The notes: generated by a model from the letters alone, not told the origin. A DNA stretch of 64,000 bases from Megalopta genalis (GCF_051020955.1 NC_135018.1:2836001-2900000); one strand, 5' to 3'. Positions 9,296-21,258 are shown, counted from the first letter of the stretch. Numbers and translations: made by a program.

Positions 9296-12200
9296 TAAAA
9301 AAGAAAAAAAAATTTTACAACGCGTTTACCTTTCTAGGCAAATCGTAAATTGCTACTTTTACAGCAACGAATTGTTTATTTAGTTACAATCAATTTTGTT
9401 GTTTGGTGCTGGAACAATTAGAAAGACAGTTGAAACATTTTCAAATAAGAGCACGAAGGCTAGTTAAAAAAAAACCAGAACAGAGTATCAAAAATCGAAA
9501 AATGAGACATCTGCATCTGCTAAGTGTCTGATAAACAATGAACAAGGCAGAATTGTTTGAGACATCGTTTAACATTGAATAATTCTGCAACCAGATTGCA
9601 TTTCACCAAGTGCTTCATTTTCGTCCGAATCTTTTGTCCGCTAATGTAAGAGGAATCCGGTACGCGCCAGGCGGCGACAAGGGCTTTAAATGACCCCTTT
9701 ACCGTCTATACATAGGTACGACTGTTTAAGGATGGGTATTCTGTACCGAACTGTATGAATATTTTCGACGGATATGAAGTAACTCGGTCAGACTTCAAGT
9801 ATAAGATGAATTTTGATGAAAAAGCGATGAAAAATGCATGCGGTCTTGCGACGCCTTTGTCGACCTTCGCGCTAACAATAAATGAAGAAGCGCCGTCCTG
9901 TTTTTACACATTAATTGACGACGAAATCTTCGCTGTTAAACGAGACTGTGCCGGAAAAAATGCGGGAGAACGTATAAATTCAGATTCTAAGAATTCTGAG
10001 TCTAATAGCATTTTTATTTTCTACGAAAATTCCATTCTTATTCGACCGGATATTTATTCGACGAATTTAACCTTTGTTTCGTTAGTTCTTATCTGTTAAT
10101 AGTTCTTATCGGAATAATAATGTAATGCAGCTCTGTTATAACATAAACCGCATTTATGTTAATAATCGCGACAAAACGATTTTCCCGTCGTTAATCGTCG
10201 TCTCATGTTCCCGAGGTTATCTCGAGATATAAAATCCCGCGGTTAACATGTTAATTCGCTGATTAAATCTCGGCGGTGATGTCCTTTGATACGCGTCACC
10301 TTTCTAAAAATATCATTTTCCGTGTTCCCTTTAATCTCGGGGCTCTTTCGTACATGTGCTTTCATGATCACGGACATAGCGCGACGTCGACTCGGACGAA
10401 ATGCATTTGCGAATAGAATAATTGTCCACGCGATTGTCTCAGGTCACAACTTCGTTGCGAACGCGTTTACGAAAAAAATGCCAAGAGAGGAAGACAAACG
10501 GCTCGAAGAGCACTACATTTGGACCGCAGGACCTTAGATTTCTTCTAAGTGCATCGTTGCCTGTGCAATTAACTGTCGAAGGTTGTCCCTGCGACGGACA
10601 TAATATTTTAAATTATGGTATTACATTGTTGTACGATGAGCTGCGTCGCATCTGGCGAGAGAGTGCGACGACTGTCTACTATCTGCGTTGCCTTTTTCTT
10701 GAGGCTCCTACGGCCAAAAATGTTGTTCTTTAGTTAGTTGCCTGCGGACGAGCGAGGTGTGTAGTCGTGCCTACCGAACCGTCACCCGTAATATCGATTA
10801 GCGTTATGTGTGTTTCCTTTTCTTTTTTTTCAATAAAAATTAACTCTGTTACTATTATTTACGTTGCCTGTAAATATTCAACATTAACAATTGCATCATC
10901 CCTTTAAATGGAAACGCATATCTTGCATTGCACAGATCGGTTCCTCTGTTCATTCTACCTAAAAAATTATCAGAAGAAATTACTTACTGGTTCTCGAGAT
11001 ATTTTTAAAAATTGTCTACCGATCTCTCTAACAAAAATTTTGAGAAAAGTTACCGCGTTTTAAAAGGTGGACGAATGCTTTCGCCTGGCCACCGTATGTG
11101 CGGCTGACACATCTGGACTCTTTACGTGCCAACGGGTTTCTCCGCTGGTCATTTTTACGCCCGGCACATTTTCCGCGGGCGTGTGACGTTCGGGCAACCT
11201 CGACCAGCGAGGTTCTCTCTTCTTCTGCGAAGGCTAAATAAATAGCCCCGCGAAACTATTGTGCGAAAGTTGATTGAAAATACAAAGGGTGCACCGTGGA
11301 GGGACCGAGGACTATAACTTCTTTAATTATCGTGAAACAAAACCCTGCAGCTCTTGAACGATTCCTTACGAATTCAACGAAGTTGATTGTCGACCGCAGA
11401 AAAATTCATATTCACCGTTCGAACAATTTTAGGGAGATCTTCGTATTTGCAACGCAAACGCTGTTTGCCACGAATTTAAACTGACCTCGTTAACGCTTCT
11501 GTAAAGGAAGCTTTACAGTTCTTTTTTTCAATGTTTCTTGAGACAAGAATGATTTGATTTAGTGCGTTTGTTAGTGTACGAGCACGCGCAATGCGCGTCA
11601 GAGAGATAGCATTGATTTTCAAACGGAATATCTTTTTTCGGATTCGATCGAACGACCTGAATTTTTATTTCAATGGTTTAATTATTCGAATTGTTCTGTG
11701 ACGTTATTCGCCGCGCAACAATTTTTCATTTATTTGTTGCATGGCTGTGGTAATTTTCGCGCAGATAAAACAGAGACTACTATTGCAATACCTCGAGGAT
11801 AATCATGCCACTGTGTCCGTGATCATGTTCACAATTCTATAGCAAATTTTATTTTATTTTATTTTATTTCATTTTATTTTTCTCGTGCATGCTGTACACT
11901 CAGGTTTTCATTTCATCTCTAAAATGTTGAAAATCGATTTATACTCGATCAATTCGTTCTTCTAGCTGTGCTATTAAAGAAAAAATTGTTAACTAAGGTT
12001 TCTACGAGTCAACGAGGTATACGCTGCTGATTTCGTCGACCAAAAAATCTATAATTGATATCACCGTTGGGGTTGTTTTTCTGTTTTATCGACGGAAATG
12101 CAGTTTCCTTAGTTCGCAGCTCGTCTGTGCCACTTCGTCCGGAATTTTTCGATCAATACCGCAACGTTTCTTTCTCCGCATAGTGCATCCTGCACGACGG

Positions 12201-12511
12201 TAGATGTCACGTTAAGGTAATTACCACTTTGCTGATTTGACAAAATTCTAATTTCAAAACTGATGTAAAGGGGTTAAGCTCGCGAGGGGTTGCGCTGTTC
12301 GCTAGCGCAAGTCTACACCTGCGTGGCAGCAATTTTCCGCCTCTGACGTAAACAACGCGTCATAATCGCTATACGAAAATAGTAAAAAACGTCATAGTCA
12401 CTACGAAAAAAAATTTATGCGTTTTAAGGGCACGGAAACACAGTACAATCTCGCGAACATACAGATCTAACATAAACATCGAGATATACAAGGGATTTCA
12501 TAATCTGTATA
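9296..12511. other. Unique sequence, no gene recognised
   Basis: This is one of the longest repeat-poor intervals. The longest ATG-started frame (9755-10099, plus, about 114 codons) has no recognisable domain and no flanking splice signals that I can defend. AT-rich but not simple sequence throughout; TTTTATTTTATTT runs lie near 11850-11880. It is upstream of the putative gene and is read as intergenic, or as the intron of an unseen isoform. Confidence 0.5.
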
Positions 12512-12690
12512 TACGGGGTGTCCCAAAATTGTGGTATTTCCGGGAAATGAGGGGTTTCTGAGGTTATTTGAAGCAACTTTTTCCTCGGCAAAAATGCAAT
12601 CCGCGGCTTCGTTATTAACGAAGTTATTAACGAGTTATTAACGAAAAACATTGACCAATGAGAGGCCAGCTCTGATCGAGCATTTAATGG
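12512..12690 (+). mobile_element. MITE-C, left half
   Basis: It starts TACGGGGTGTCCCAAAATTG and continues with the family blocks GGAAATGAGGGGTTTCTGAG, AAGCAACTTTTTCCTCGGC, a doubled GTTATTAACGA motif and CCAATGAGAGG. The mirror right half is missing. The extra GTTATTAACGAA units in the middle are a local expansion. Confidence 0.75.
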
Positions 12691-13877
12691 ACTTTTAGTT
12701 ATATGACGTTTTAATCTTATTTTTGCTCGTTGCAGTAGTCTGTTAGTCTTTTTTTTACACTACAATACGTCGCTACAATACAAAATTCATATTATTATAA
12801 AGTTTTCAGGGGTTCATAATGATCTCAATATCTTTAATCATCATTTACACTTGAATAAAATAATTTACACTCCCATTTCTATGGGGCACTTGGTGGAGTG
12901 TAGATCCAAATACACGTAGATCCAAATTATATAACGATATATAAAAGTTTGATCCGCTTAAGGGATTCAATATTGCCTTCCTTTCACCCTTCCAAACCAT
13001 TCCGCACACTCAAACCCGGAAGAGACCAACTCTGTGGAGCCCGACTAGCATTGGATCTTAGGAACCCTACTCCTAATGACGTCACGATAGCCGAAGCTAA
13101 GCTTCCATCCCCTGGAATTACGTTCTACATCCCCAAGATAGAAAGTACTTCGCGAAAATTGCAGTTAATCCGACCCACTTTCTGTACAAATCAATCGACA
13201 TTAATTGTAGTCCCTTTCGCAACCCTAACATACATTCATACATAAAAAAATCTCAATTGTTATAGGATAAAAAGCTTGTATAGTTTTTCGAAGTTTTCTC
13301 AATGTAAGAGGAAACGAAGCTTCGTTTGTAATGATGCATTACACAAGATTACGCGGAGAAGAAGAAAAGAAAAATTGCTAAAATTCGATTGCGATCCCTT
13401 TCTTTTTATTTAACTCATTTAATGTCACATCTGCTGAACAGCAATTAGCGACCACTTGTGGGATAACATTTGTAGGGTGCAGTGCAATATATGCAATATT
13501 TTTGCATCACATTTTTCCATTATCTTCTTAATCTAGGCCTATTAAGTTACATAGTAATTTCGCTATTATACAGCTATTATATTCGCCATTATTCCGCTAT
13601 TATATATTTCGTAATTATACAGTAATTACGCGAAACATCGATTGCGATCTATTCGCGAACGCGATTATATTTCTCGATGCGTGAGAACAGAGAGCGCGGA
13701 GCATAATATCCGCGAAACACCGAATACGGTGGACAATGGTAAACTGCAATTCTTTTGCAGTTCTTATTGTCGAGGCTTCCCGGTGTAAATCGTGTCCTTT
13801 CGGACGAATCGCGTCCCAATGCAAGCAATTAGTCGACTCGAGTAGCTTCATTAGGAGTCGAGTGACACGCTGATACC
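12691..13877. other. Unique sequence
   Basis: No gene is recognised. An open plus-strand frame at 12949-13245 (about 98 codons) has normal composition but no known motif. Confidence 0.5.
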
Positions 13878-14112
13878 CCCGATGAAGCTAGCTGCAATGC
13901 TTGGGAAACGTTGGGACAGTTCTTCCGAAAGGGTACGGCTTAACCGGAAAGCTTCAACAATAAGAACTATAAAAGAATGACTGATATACTGGTATTAGTG
14001 TGCCACTTGGTCCCTGATGAAACTGGCTGCAATGTTTGCGAAACGCTGGGATAGTTTCTCCGGAAGGACATGGCTTACTTCCGAAAGCTTGAATAGTAAG
14101 AACTCTATGATG
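13878..14112 (+). repeat. Diverged tandem duplication, about 140-bp period
   Basis: Two related copies begin at 13878 (GATGAAGCTAGCTGCAATGC) and 14016 (GATGAAACTGGCTGCAATGT). They share GGGAAACG/GCGAAACG, CTTCCGAAAG/CTCCGGAAGG, a GAAAGCTT core and AATAAGAACT/AGTAAGAACT. The GATGAAG...GAAACG layout resembles the hairpin in some non-LTR retrotransposon 3' ends, but no coding remnant supports that. Confidence 0.65.
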
Positions 14113-14192
14113 ATGCTCGGCCATAAAGGACTCAAATTCCTAATTCTTCTGGTAATATACTAGGTAATATACTAATATATACTAATATATAC

Positions 14193-14262
<70 letters not shown>

Positions 14263-14275
14263 TAATATACTAGTA

Positions 14276-14541
14276 TACAGTAATGTCTCTCTAATTGACG
14301 TCCAGATTGGCCGCAAAAGTGGACAATATGGGAAGAGGAGATACGATTTTTCGAGCCTTGCGGTTTATTTTTACAGTTATAAATTGTTCACAATTAATAT
14401 ATTAATAATAATATATTATATTATAATCTATATTTAATCTATATTATCATCTATATATTATATAGAATAATCGAATCTCCTTTTCCCAAATTATCCAATT
14501 TAGTGGACAATCTGAGCGTCAGTAAGGGAGACATTACTGTA
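14276..14541. mobile_element. MITE-A with AT-expanded loop
   Basis: The left arm begins TACAGTAATGTCTCTC and the right arm ends GGGAGACATTACTGTA. Between the arms an ATTAATAATATATTATAT stretch has expanded. The element sits next to a (TA)n run of about 64 bp at 14199-14262, a plausible TA target. Confidence 0.8.
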
Positions 14542-14880
14542 TCGAGTTTAATTAATTTATTACTTCGCGTCCGAGTAAAACCAAAACTGTGGTGCACTTC
14601 TGCCACTCGAAGTGCATCGAATTATTGACCAGCAGTGATATGATTCAAATATAACAGTTTCATCGCATCCATTACGTGACATTTTCTTATCTCTTGGATT
14701 TCAACGAATTACAGTAAATTCTCTCCAATTATCCCTCAGCTTGTAGACATTATTGTATATAATAATTTATCATATATTGAAGTGTAATTATGTAATGGTC
14801 AATAAATTGGTTTATTTAGCTATGACGTGTAATTGTGTAACTGGTTTTATTACATATTTCACATTACTTATATAATACAC

Positions 14881-14925
<45 letters not shown>

Positions 14926-14943
14926 GGTATTTCTATCTTTATA

Positions 14944-14977
<34 letters not shown>

Positions 14978-15349
14978 TATATTATTCTCTAGGTATTTCT
15001 ATAGTGATCTTCTTCATTTGTGACAAATAAATAGCAATTATTATGTATAAATAACCATAAACAACTAAATCAAATCAACGCGGATCAGTGAACACGAATT
15101 GATGTTAGTTAAATAATTAATAAAATCTTCCTCTAATAAATAAAATAGAAATAAAAATAAAAATAAATTATCTTTAACAAAAGAAACAATGGTTTCGTAA
15201 TCAAGTTACGTTTTACGTGTTCTCTATTTAAATTATTAATTATACTTTAAGTTAATCAGCGTTCATCGCAGTTACGTTCATTAAAGTACACGCTGAAAAT
15301 ACCGAAACGCTAAAGCCAGTTTTTATAATAACCATCCTGAAAGTGTAAC
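14542..15349. other. AT-rich spacer with MITE-B fragment and microsatellites
   Basis: A MITE-B left end (TACAGTAAATTCTCTCCAAT) lies at 14710-14757. A (CT)n run of about 40 bp is at 14884-14924 and a (TTA)n run at 14946-14977. GC content rises sharply after about 15350. Confidence 0.6.
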
Positions 15350-16129
15350 CAACGTTAATGAGCGCACGATCGGCCGCCGCATAATCGCCGCCGCCAGCCT
15401 CTACGCAAATAGTATCCTCATTCTATTTTGACCCACGCGGTAGCATAGCGATCGGAAGGGCGGGCGAGGGGGAAAGGGAGGTAGGGGAGGGCGCACCACG
15501 TGGCATATTGAAAGTTCGAGTTTTCCAAAGCGCAAGCCCGTCACGCAAGTTTGGGTTCGCCGCGGCACGAATCGATGCTGTACTCCGGCTGTTCATTCAT
15601 CCCTATCTGAAATAACTTCGCATTGGCTCAGAATAACGACGTTGTATTCTCGTACGGTAATTTACCTCGACCGATCACCGAAACCCTTTCGAAATCGTGT
15701 GCTAGAACATCACAAGCTTTTCTCTGTCCAAACGTCAAACCATTTCACGCGACAACAAACGTCACCCCCCGTCCCCGTGGTCTCCGTAAAACTCCAGCCG
15801 CGATAGTAAACGTCGCGATTCTGCTTGGTAATCGCGAGCTTTCGAGAACACGAGTCTCTCCAAGCTCTCCTCGAGAAGAAGACAAAAGCGCTCGGTCTCT
15901 CGATAAGACAACAGCGGATATCTCTCTCAGCCACGGATCATCAGGCTCTAACGGAGCTCTATCTATCACGGAACGGCTGGCCGAGGTCCCGGGACCGAAC
16001 AGAAAGAGTCTAAGACGAGGACGATGGTATCCCTCGGACCACACGGGAAGCAATCCGCAGCGCAGCCGCTTTGACAACAGAGGCGCCACGTGCATGTGTG
16101 CGCCGCGCTTCTACGGACCCGAGCCCAGA

Positions 16130-16310
16130 GGGGAGAGGGAGAGAAAAGCTCTCCGTGGAGAACGGAGAGGCGGCGTGCCGCGTTGACAGACCGAGAGAGA
16201 GCGAGGGAGACAGGCGCATCGGTAGGGCGAGAAAGGGAGGGGCGAGCGTCGGCGAGATCGGGGGCGGGAGAGCGAGGGGTGGCGGAACGCGAGAGAAAGT
16301 TGGTACGGTG
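16130..16310 (+). promoter_or_regulatory. GA-rich tract (GAGA-factor-like motifs)
   Basis: About 180 bp with repeated GAGAG, GAGAAAG and GGGAGG motifs, unlike the neighbouring CpG-rich DNA. In insects GAGAG elements bind Trl/GAF-type proteins at paused or open promoters. Binding here is an inference from motif density only. Confidence 0.4.
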
Positions 16311-16338
16311 TGCCGCAGTACGGGGTGGCGAGCTGCGA

Positions 16339-16364
16339 GATAGCTGCGAGATAGCTGGGAGATA
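16339..16364 (+). promoter_or_regulatory. Three GATA sites at exact 11-bp spacing
   Basis: An 11-bp unit GCGAGATAGCT is repeated three times (the third as GGGAGATAGCT). This places GATA cores at 16339, 16350 and 16361, about one helical turn apart. The spacing would put three GATA-factor sites on the same face of the DNA. It could also be a chance triplication. Confidence 0.4.
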
Positions 16365-16421
16365 GCTCCTCGCACGGTGGAAAATCAGCGGCGCGGAGAG
16401 GGGCCCGCCTGCGACGAACCG

Positions 16422-16440
16422 CTGTAACGAGACGTTACAG
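16422..16440. promoter_or_regulatory. CTGTAACG/CGTTACAG inverted repeat
   Basis: Two perfect 8-bp arms are separated by 3 bp, with a further GTTACAG at about 16454. It could be a dimeric factor site within the putative promoter region. No specific factor is assigned. Confidence 0.3.
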
Positions 16441-19117
16441 GGGAGCCACAGAAGTTACAGCCTCGGCCGCCTCTCTGTTCTCCGCCATTTCCGTTGCCCG
16501 AAATCCTCCTGTGTCCTCTGCTGGTCGATCACGAGCTTTCGAGACCAGCTGACGGTGTCGGTTCAAGGACAATCCGACGTTTCCCCGGCTCCTCGGGGAC
16601 GGTCCGAACGTTGCACATTCGAGCATCGTGGTTGCGTGTGCCCGTGATGCGTGCGGATCCACGGAGTGCAAGCTGTGCGATGTCAAGGTTAATGCGGTAA
16701 CGCGTGTCGATACGTTTCTTCGCCGGCTTGTCATTATTCGACAGTATTGGTTGGTTCGTTCGGCGGGTTGGAACACTGGAACACGTCCAGGGATCAGCGG
16801 AGCTGTCGCCGGAAGCGGATCAGCTGATTTCAGCGTCGACGTGGACTGGTCAGTCGGTGGACAGTTTGATGAATGACCTGTTCGGTGACGGTCGATCCGT
16901 GAGTGCTCTCGTTCGTGGGAGGAAGTTCGCGGATCCCGAGGAGGGCTCGCGTTGTTCGGTCACGCCGGAGGATGCAGGATTCCCCGTCGAAGCGGAGGCG
17001 AGCGAGGACGACGATATAGACGACGATGTTCCAGCGTTGTTATTATCATTGACGTCGACGATCCGTTCATTGTTGTTCACACGAGAGTCCGTCCGTCTTC
17101 TATGTCGGCCGAGGTGCTCGCTCGGCTGCCATCGGCCAGGCATTTGACATTTCCCAGCCTGCACGCCGAGAGGCTTTTCGTCGCGGGATCGCGGTCTAGC
17201 ATCGGGAACAACCTTGGGACACGCTCGGCACTTTGCGTTGCCGCCGCGAGCGAAACTGGCAGATCGAATCGCGGCGAATTCGCCGGCATCGACCGCCTCG
17301 AAGCCTGTCGCGATGTTCGCGACGCTGCGTTCGCACGAGCACCCACGGAACTGTTTTTTCGACGATCGTAACCTTCGACGTTGACCTCTCCGCCGTGTGT
17401 CACGTGCGACGAAATCCGGGCCGCTCGAACGAACGGCTCTGGTCCCGCCGTGACGGTCGTGATTTATTGCCAGCCGGATCGCCGCTCGTTAAGGCCCGCG
17501 ACGATTAATCACGGCTCGCTGGGTCCGCTTTTGTTTATCGGCTCGCGACACTCGCCGCGGATGATCCCGCGCGACGCGACAACGGAGCCTTGGGAGAATC
17601 GCGCGGCGCAGCGACCCGGGAGAAAAATCATGTACCCGGAGAAGAAATTAACGATCGTCGCCACGATCCTCGTTGTTCGCCGCAATTAGCGCGAACGAGG
17701 GTGGACCACCCGCGTTCCCCGAACGCGATGAACACCGCGCCGTGAAATAGAGCGGTCGTTCGCGCGCGATCCTGTTGCGGCTGTTACGCTCCCCGGGAAC
17801 GTTACGTTGCTCGATCGAATCGCCGCGGGAGCGAGTATTTTTTCAAGTTGAATTTTTGATATATATTCGTCAACGTAGCGGGTAGAACTCGAAGCAGAAG
17901 AGCGAACGGTCGGTGATCGATCGCCGATCGGAACGCTGTCGAAAACCGTCGCCGCTTGTTCGTTGAGAATCGTTTCATTGTTGCCGATATACACACACCA
18001 CGGAAATGTTAACTCGTGCGTAATTTTTGAACAGTCCACTTTTAGATTATCTTTGATATCATCGTAGCCGAGAGTAAACAAAAGAACTTACGCTAGAAGC
18101 GTTTTCGCATTTGCCCGCGCGCATATCAGTTCCGTAGCTTTTCGGAGCGTGTGTCGCGTTCGTCGAATCGCACGAACGCGACCGCCGTTCCGGAGTTCCC
18201 GCACGTTCGAATCGACGCGAAAGAGAGCAATTTCGAGGCTCGGAGACGGTATCCGCTTGATTCTCACGGTGCATCGGCAACGCGGGCTCGGAATTCGGCG
18301 GCTATTGATTTAGCGCGCTGCATCGTCTTTCTTTGATCGCTGATTAAATACGGCATTATTGCGCAACGCGATACAAGCAACGCAGCGGAAGCACGTCGGG
18401 CCGTTACTCTTGCGAGACGCGAGCTCGTTAATCGCTCGGAGCACCCCGATAAATCGACGCATCGAACCGCTCGACGGTTCTTCGAGTTCACGGCGGGCCA
18501 CGATTTTACGAGACAACGTCGTCGGCTCGCCCATTGAACTTGCCTCGAGAAGCGTGAGGCTATTTGAGACGGCTAAAACCGATGTCTCAGCTGATATATC
18601 GATTAGAAAATTCATCAGCCTCCGGGGGCAAGAGCAAGCTGCTGCGTCGTCGCCGATCGCGTTGATCATCGTCGCGAAGTTTCGCCGTGATTCAACGAAC
18701 GAACGTGACTCGCTCGCCGCGTGGCACGTGTTGTCGCTTTGGGACGACGCCGATCAGCGACAGAAAGAAGAAGTAGGAGGCCAGCCGGTCGCAGTTTCCA
18801 CGCCGGTCGCGTATTTTCGGGCACGATGGAGCGGAACGGTGCCGCGCGTTATCGGCACGATCGCCTCGGAACGGTCAGCGAGCCGTTCGCGTACGACGAC
18901 TGGACGCACCGTGTTCCCGCGAGGTAATTCGCGATGTGACAGGATCGAGGATCGACGACCGCGATTCGTGTTCGTGGGGGCGACGCGGACTGACTCGTTT
19001 CGGGACTGAACGCGATCCGGGATCGGAAACGAAGGCAAAGTGAAGTTTCCACCGAGAAAGAAAGACCACCGGGCGAACGAGTCGGCGTTCCGTCAGCTGT
19101 TCGCCCTGTTCCATCAG

Positions 19118-19434
19118 CGGAAGCCTCGGGATCCCTTGCAAGGGCAGAACGCTGCCTCGGCGGTACCCTTGCTCGACATGGGCGCCAGAGCTTGGGATTA
19201 CGAGGCACTGCCGGAGCTACACACTTCGACGGCCGTCACGCCGACCTCCACGCCTCCAAATGCCCAGCAGAAGGTCCACTCGCCGAGGGTCTACTTCCAG
19301 GCGGAGAATATCGCCTCCACCAGGAGACGGAGCAGCTCCAGGCTACTGGCACCGCAGTCCTCCTGCAGGAGGCGCAGCAGAAGCATGAGCGCGTGGAGCG
19401 ACCTGTCCAGGTCGTCTTTCAAGCTGGACGAAAG
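19118..19434 (+). CDS. Putative early coding exon of an unidentified gene
   Basis: An open frame runs in phase from a TGA at 19007 to the donor at 19434/19435, which splits a codon after its second base. The peptide looks protein-like: Pro/Thr/Ser-rich (STAVTPTSTPPNAQQ), then SPRVYFQAENIASTRRRSSS and a basic Ser/Arg-rich stretch ending SRSMSAWSDLSRSSFKLDE. The start is uncertain. The first in-frame ATG is at 19178 (GACATGG, a fair Kozak context), giving 85 codons. Alternatively the exon is internal and begins after a pyrimidine-rich acceptor ending CCATCAG at 19117, or after AG at 19056 joined to an upstream exon with ATG 18826 and donor 18922/18923. The RRxS-type motifs could be kinase sites. 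I do not recognise the family. Confidence 0.45.
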
Positions 19435-19440
19435 GTATGT
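19432..19440 (+). other. Splice donor AAAG|GTATGT
   Basis: A near-consensus 5' splice site closes the open frame. No exon is recognised in the remaining 44.5 kb, so the intron probably extends past the right edge. A piggyBac-like element begins 31 bp inside it. Confidence 0.6.
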
Positions 19441-19712
19441 TACGATTTCTCTCGGCATCGTCGGTTTAACACGTTGGCTGCCGCGCGAATTTTACGCGAC
19501 TTGCCCAAGGCGCAAATTTTTCATTATGCGATGCATATTATATGTTGAAATGTTATTTACAGCTGATAAGTTTAGTTGTATAAGCTTGTTTTATGCATGT
19601 TTCGTGGCGGGGGTCACCGGTGACCCCCAAGGCGCCGCAGACCATTTTTGCGATTGTATTTCAATCTCCGAGTTTAAGATGAAGTTAGCGATGTATTTAG
19701 TGAAATGTTCTA

Positions 19713-19958
19713 ATGACGAAGATTGCACTTCACCAAGTAATTACGTACAGAAAGAAACGTCGTCGTGAACTTGAAAGGGAACCGGGAAGTGTGCGAAATA
19801 TAAGGCGATTTTGGAAATTGCCTTATGAAAAAAATGCAAAACAGCTAGGAAGAATGAGAGCAAAGAATTGCACTAAGATAGTGGCGACATATTGTGCTGA
19901 CTGTTCTGGTTCACCTTTTCTGTGTTTCAATGTGTTTCATCGTTATGCGCACAAATAA
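19713..19958 (+). pseudogene. piggyBac transposase C-terminal Cys-rich remnant
   Basis: The last part of the 81-codon frame reads NCTKIVATYC, ADCSGSPFLCF and VFHRYAHK before the stop. This matches the C-terminal Cys/His zinc-binding domain of piggyBac transposases (C..YC..C...LC......H), which binds the element's ends. The preceding basic stretch (RKKRRRELERE) may be a worn nuclear localisation region. The DDD catalytic core is absent, so this is a non-functional relic. Its position inside TTAA-flanked inverted ends supports the assignment independently. Confidence 0.7.
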
Positions 19959-19997
19959 CATGTATATTTTCCTTGTTTTATTATATTATTAATAAAA

Positions 19998-20375
19998 TTA
20001 ACACATTGCGGGCGGGTCACGAGATATCTCGTTTTCATGTTTTTTTTATTTAATCGGCAACTTAAGCAACCAGCCGCAAATATTTCTGTTACGTAACCAT
20101 GGTAACGAAGCCTCTCGCATTCCTAAGTAATTTTAGCGAAACAAATGAATCATTCCAAATATCACACTCTAAATCAATATTCAAATTTGTATAATAAATA
20201 ATAGTTAAAATGTAAAAAATCTTATATAATAAACAGATATATAAACTATGTATATATAGTATTATTTAAGAATACTAAATGCACAAATTAGAAATGTGCC
20301 TATCCGCTTCCTGTTACTTGCCAAGCATGTTTTTGGAGCGTTTGAAAATGTGCGGCCCCGTCCGCAATGTGTTAA
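19998..20375. mobile_element. piggyBac-like MITE nested in the outer element
   Basis: The 378-bp insert starts TTAACACATTGCGGGCGGG and ends so that the inward-read right end is TTAACACATTGCGGACGGGG. TTAA borders both sides. It landed just downstream of the transposase stop codon of the outer copy, so it is younger than that copy's insertion. Confidence 0.8.
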
Positions 20376-20872
20376 TATTTTTTATTATGGCCGCCTTTTA
20401 TTATATTACTAATAAAAGTTATATTATTAATAAAATTATTTTTGCATGTTCTGTACGGCATTCATTTCTTCAAAGCATTACAGAAACAATGGTGTTATTT
20501 CGAAATTTATAAGTATCGATGTTTACCCTAATTATGTATTTTAACTATTTGTCGCGTCGCCGGTGACCGGTGACCGGCACTTAACTTGGCGGTGACGCCA
20601 TGGGGGCCACCGGTGACCGGCGCACCCAAATTGATAGGAATATATATATATATAATTTAAAACAAATGTCAATATCTAAAATTTTGTATTTATTATTACT
20701 ATCGTCGATTCAAACAGTGACCCCTGTCGCAATTAACATGTCAAACATGGTTATACACTGTAACTTATCTATTGCAGATAATATTTCAACATTATAAGTG
20801 TCACACAAAAGTAAATTCGTCGTGGCGCCACGGATAATTTCTGTAAAACCGGCGTGGCATTCAACGTGTTAA

Positions 20873-21258
20873 AAATGTTTCGCAGCAGATTGTATGATGT
20901 AGAATGGCGAGCGTGTAATTAGTCACTTGCACTGGAAAGACGTGTCACGCACGTCGTAATGCTTTTGTCACAGAATCGCCAACGACGTGGTATGTACGTC
21001 GTCGTGCGATTGTCACGGAAACAAAAACGACGCGCATGGCACGTCGAGTGGGATTGTTGTTTGCCAGAACACTTGTTTGCCAGAAAAAACTATTAAAAGT
21101 CCTAGGTCGAAAATAAATTAGTTTAGAAAATATAAATCTTCCTCCGATTTCTCTGGGGCATCGAACACTGTGCAACGCCTCCCAGTGAGTTACACTGGAC
21201 CGTTCTGGTACACGCGTCGGTAAATTTTTCGCCAGCGCAAATGGGAAGCTAGGGAAGT
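20873..21258. other. Unique sequence
   Basis: No gene is recognised. Repeated ACGTCGT/ACGACG motifs occur at 20940-21040. Confidence 0.5.

Larger units (their letters stand above)
15350..19117 (+). promoter_or_regulatory. GC- and CpG-rich block, likely promoter and 5' region
   Basis: GC content jumps from about 30% to well over 50%, and CpG is abundant (many CGCG, CGACG, TCGTCG). A G-rich stretch with a CACGTG at about 15498 precedes a run without repeats. In insects such an isolated CpG-rich island commonly marks the 5' end of a gene. It ends at the only strong exon/donor combination in the window. Several open frames of 60-220 codons on both strands here start at non-ATG codons and are expected by chance in GC-rich DNA. 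Transcription start and 5' UTR introns cannot be fixed by eye. Candidate donors include GCGAG|GTAATT at 18922/18923. Confidence 0.5.
19466..20872 (+). mobile_element. piggyBac-like element, outer copy
   Basis: TTAA flanks both ends (19466-19469 and 20869-20872). The ends are inverted: TTAACACGTTGGCTGCCGCG on the left, TTAACACGTTGAATGCCACG read inward from the right. Subterminal GGTGACC motifs are repeated near both ends (GGTCACCGGTGACCCCC at about 19615, CGGTGACCGGTGACCGG at about 20560). Inside is the tail of the transposase, and a second TTAA-flanked element is nested at 19998-20375. Without the nested copy it is about 1.03 kb, well below an intact piggyBac (about 2.5 kb), so most of the transposase is deleted. 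Confidence 0.85.

Noticed and set aside
15623..16186. 187-codon plus-strand frame in the CpG-rich block
   Set aside because: It starts at a non-ATG codon, overlaps several equally long frames on both strands, and shows only the Arg/Ser/Pro bias expected from GC-rich DNA.
18359..19009. 216-codon plus-strand frame just upstream of the putative exon, in the same frame
   Set aside because: No ATG at its start and its TGA at 19007 separates it from the exon. Chance length is plausible at this GC content, and minus-strand frames of similar length overlap it.
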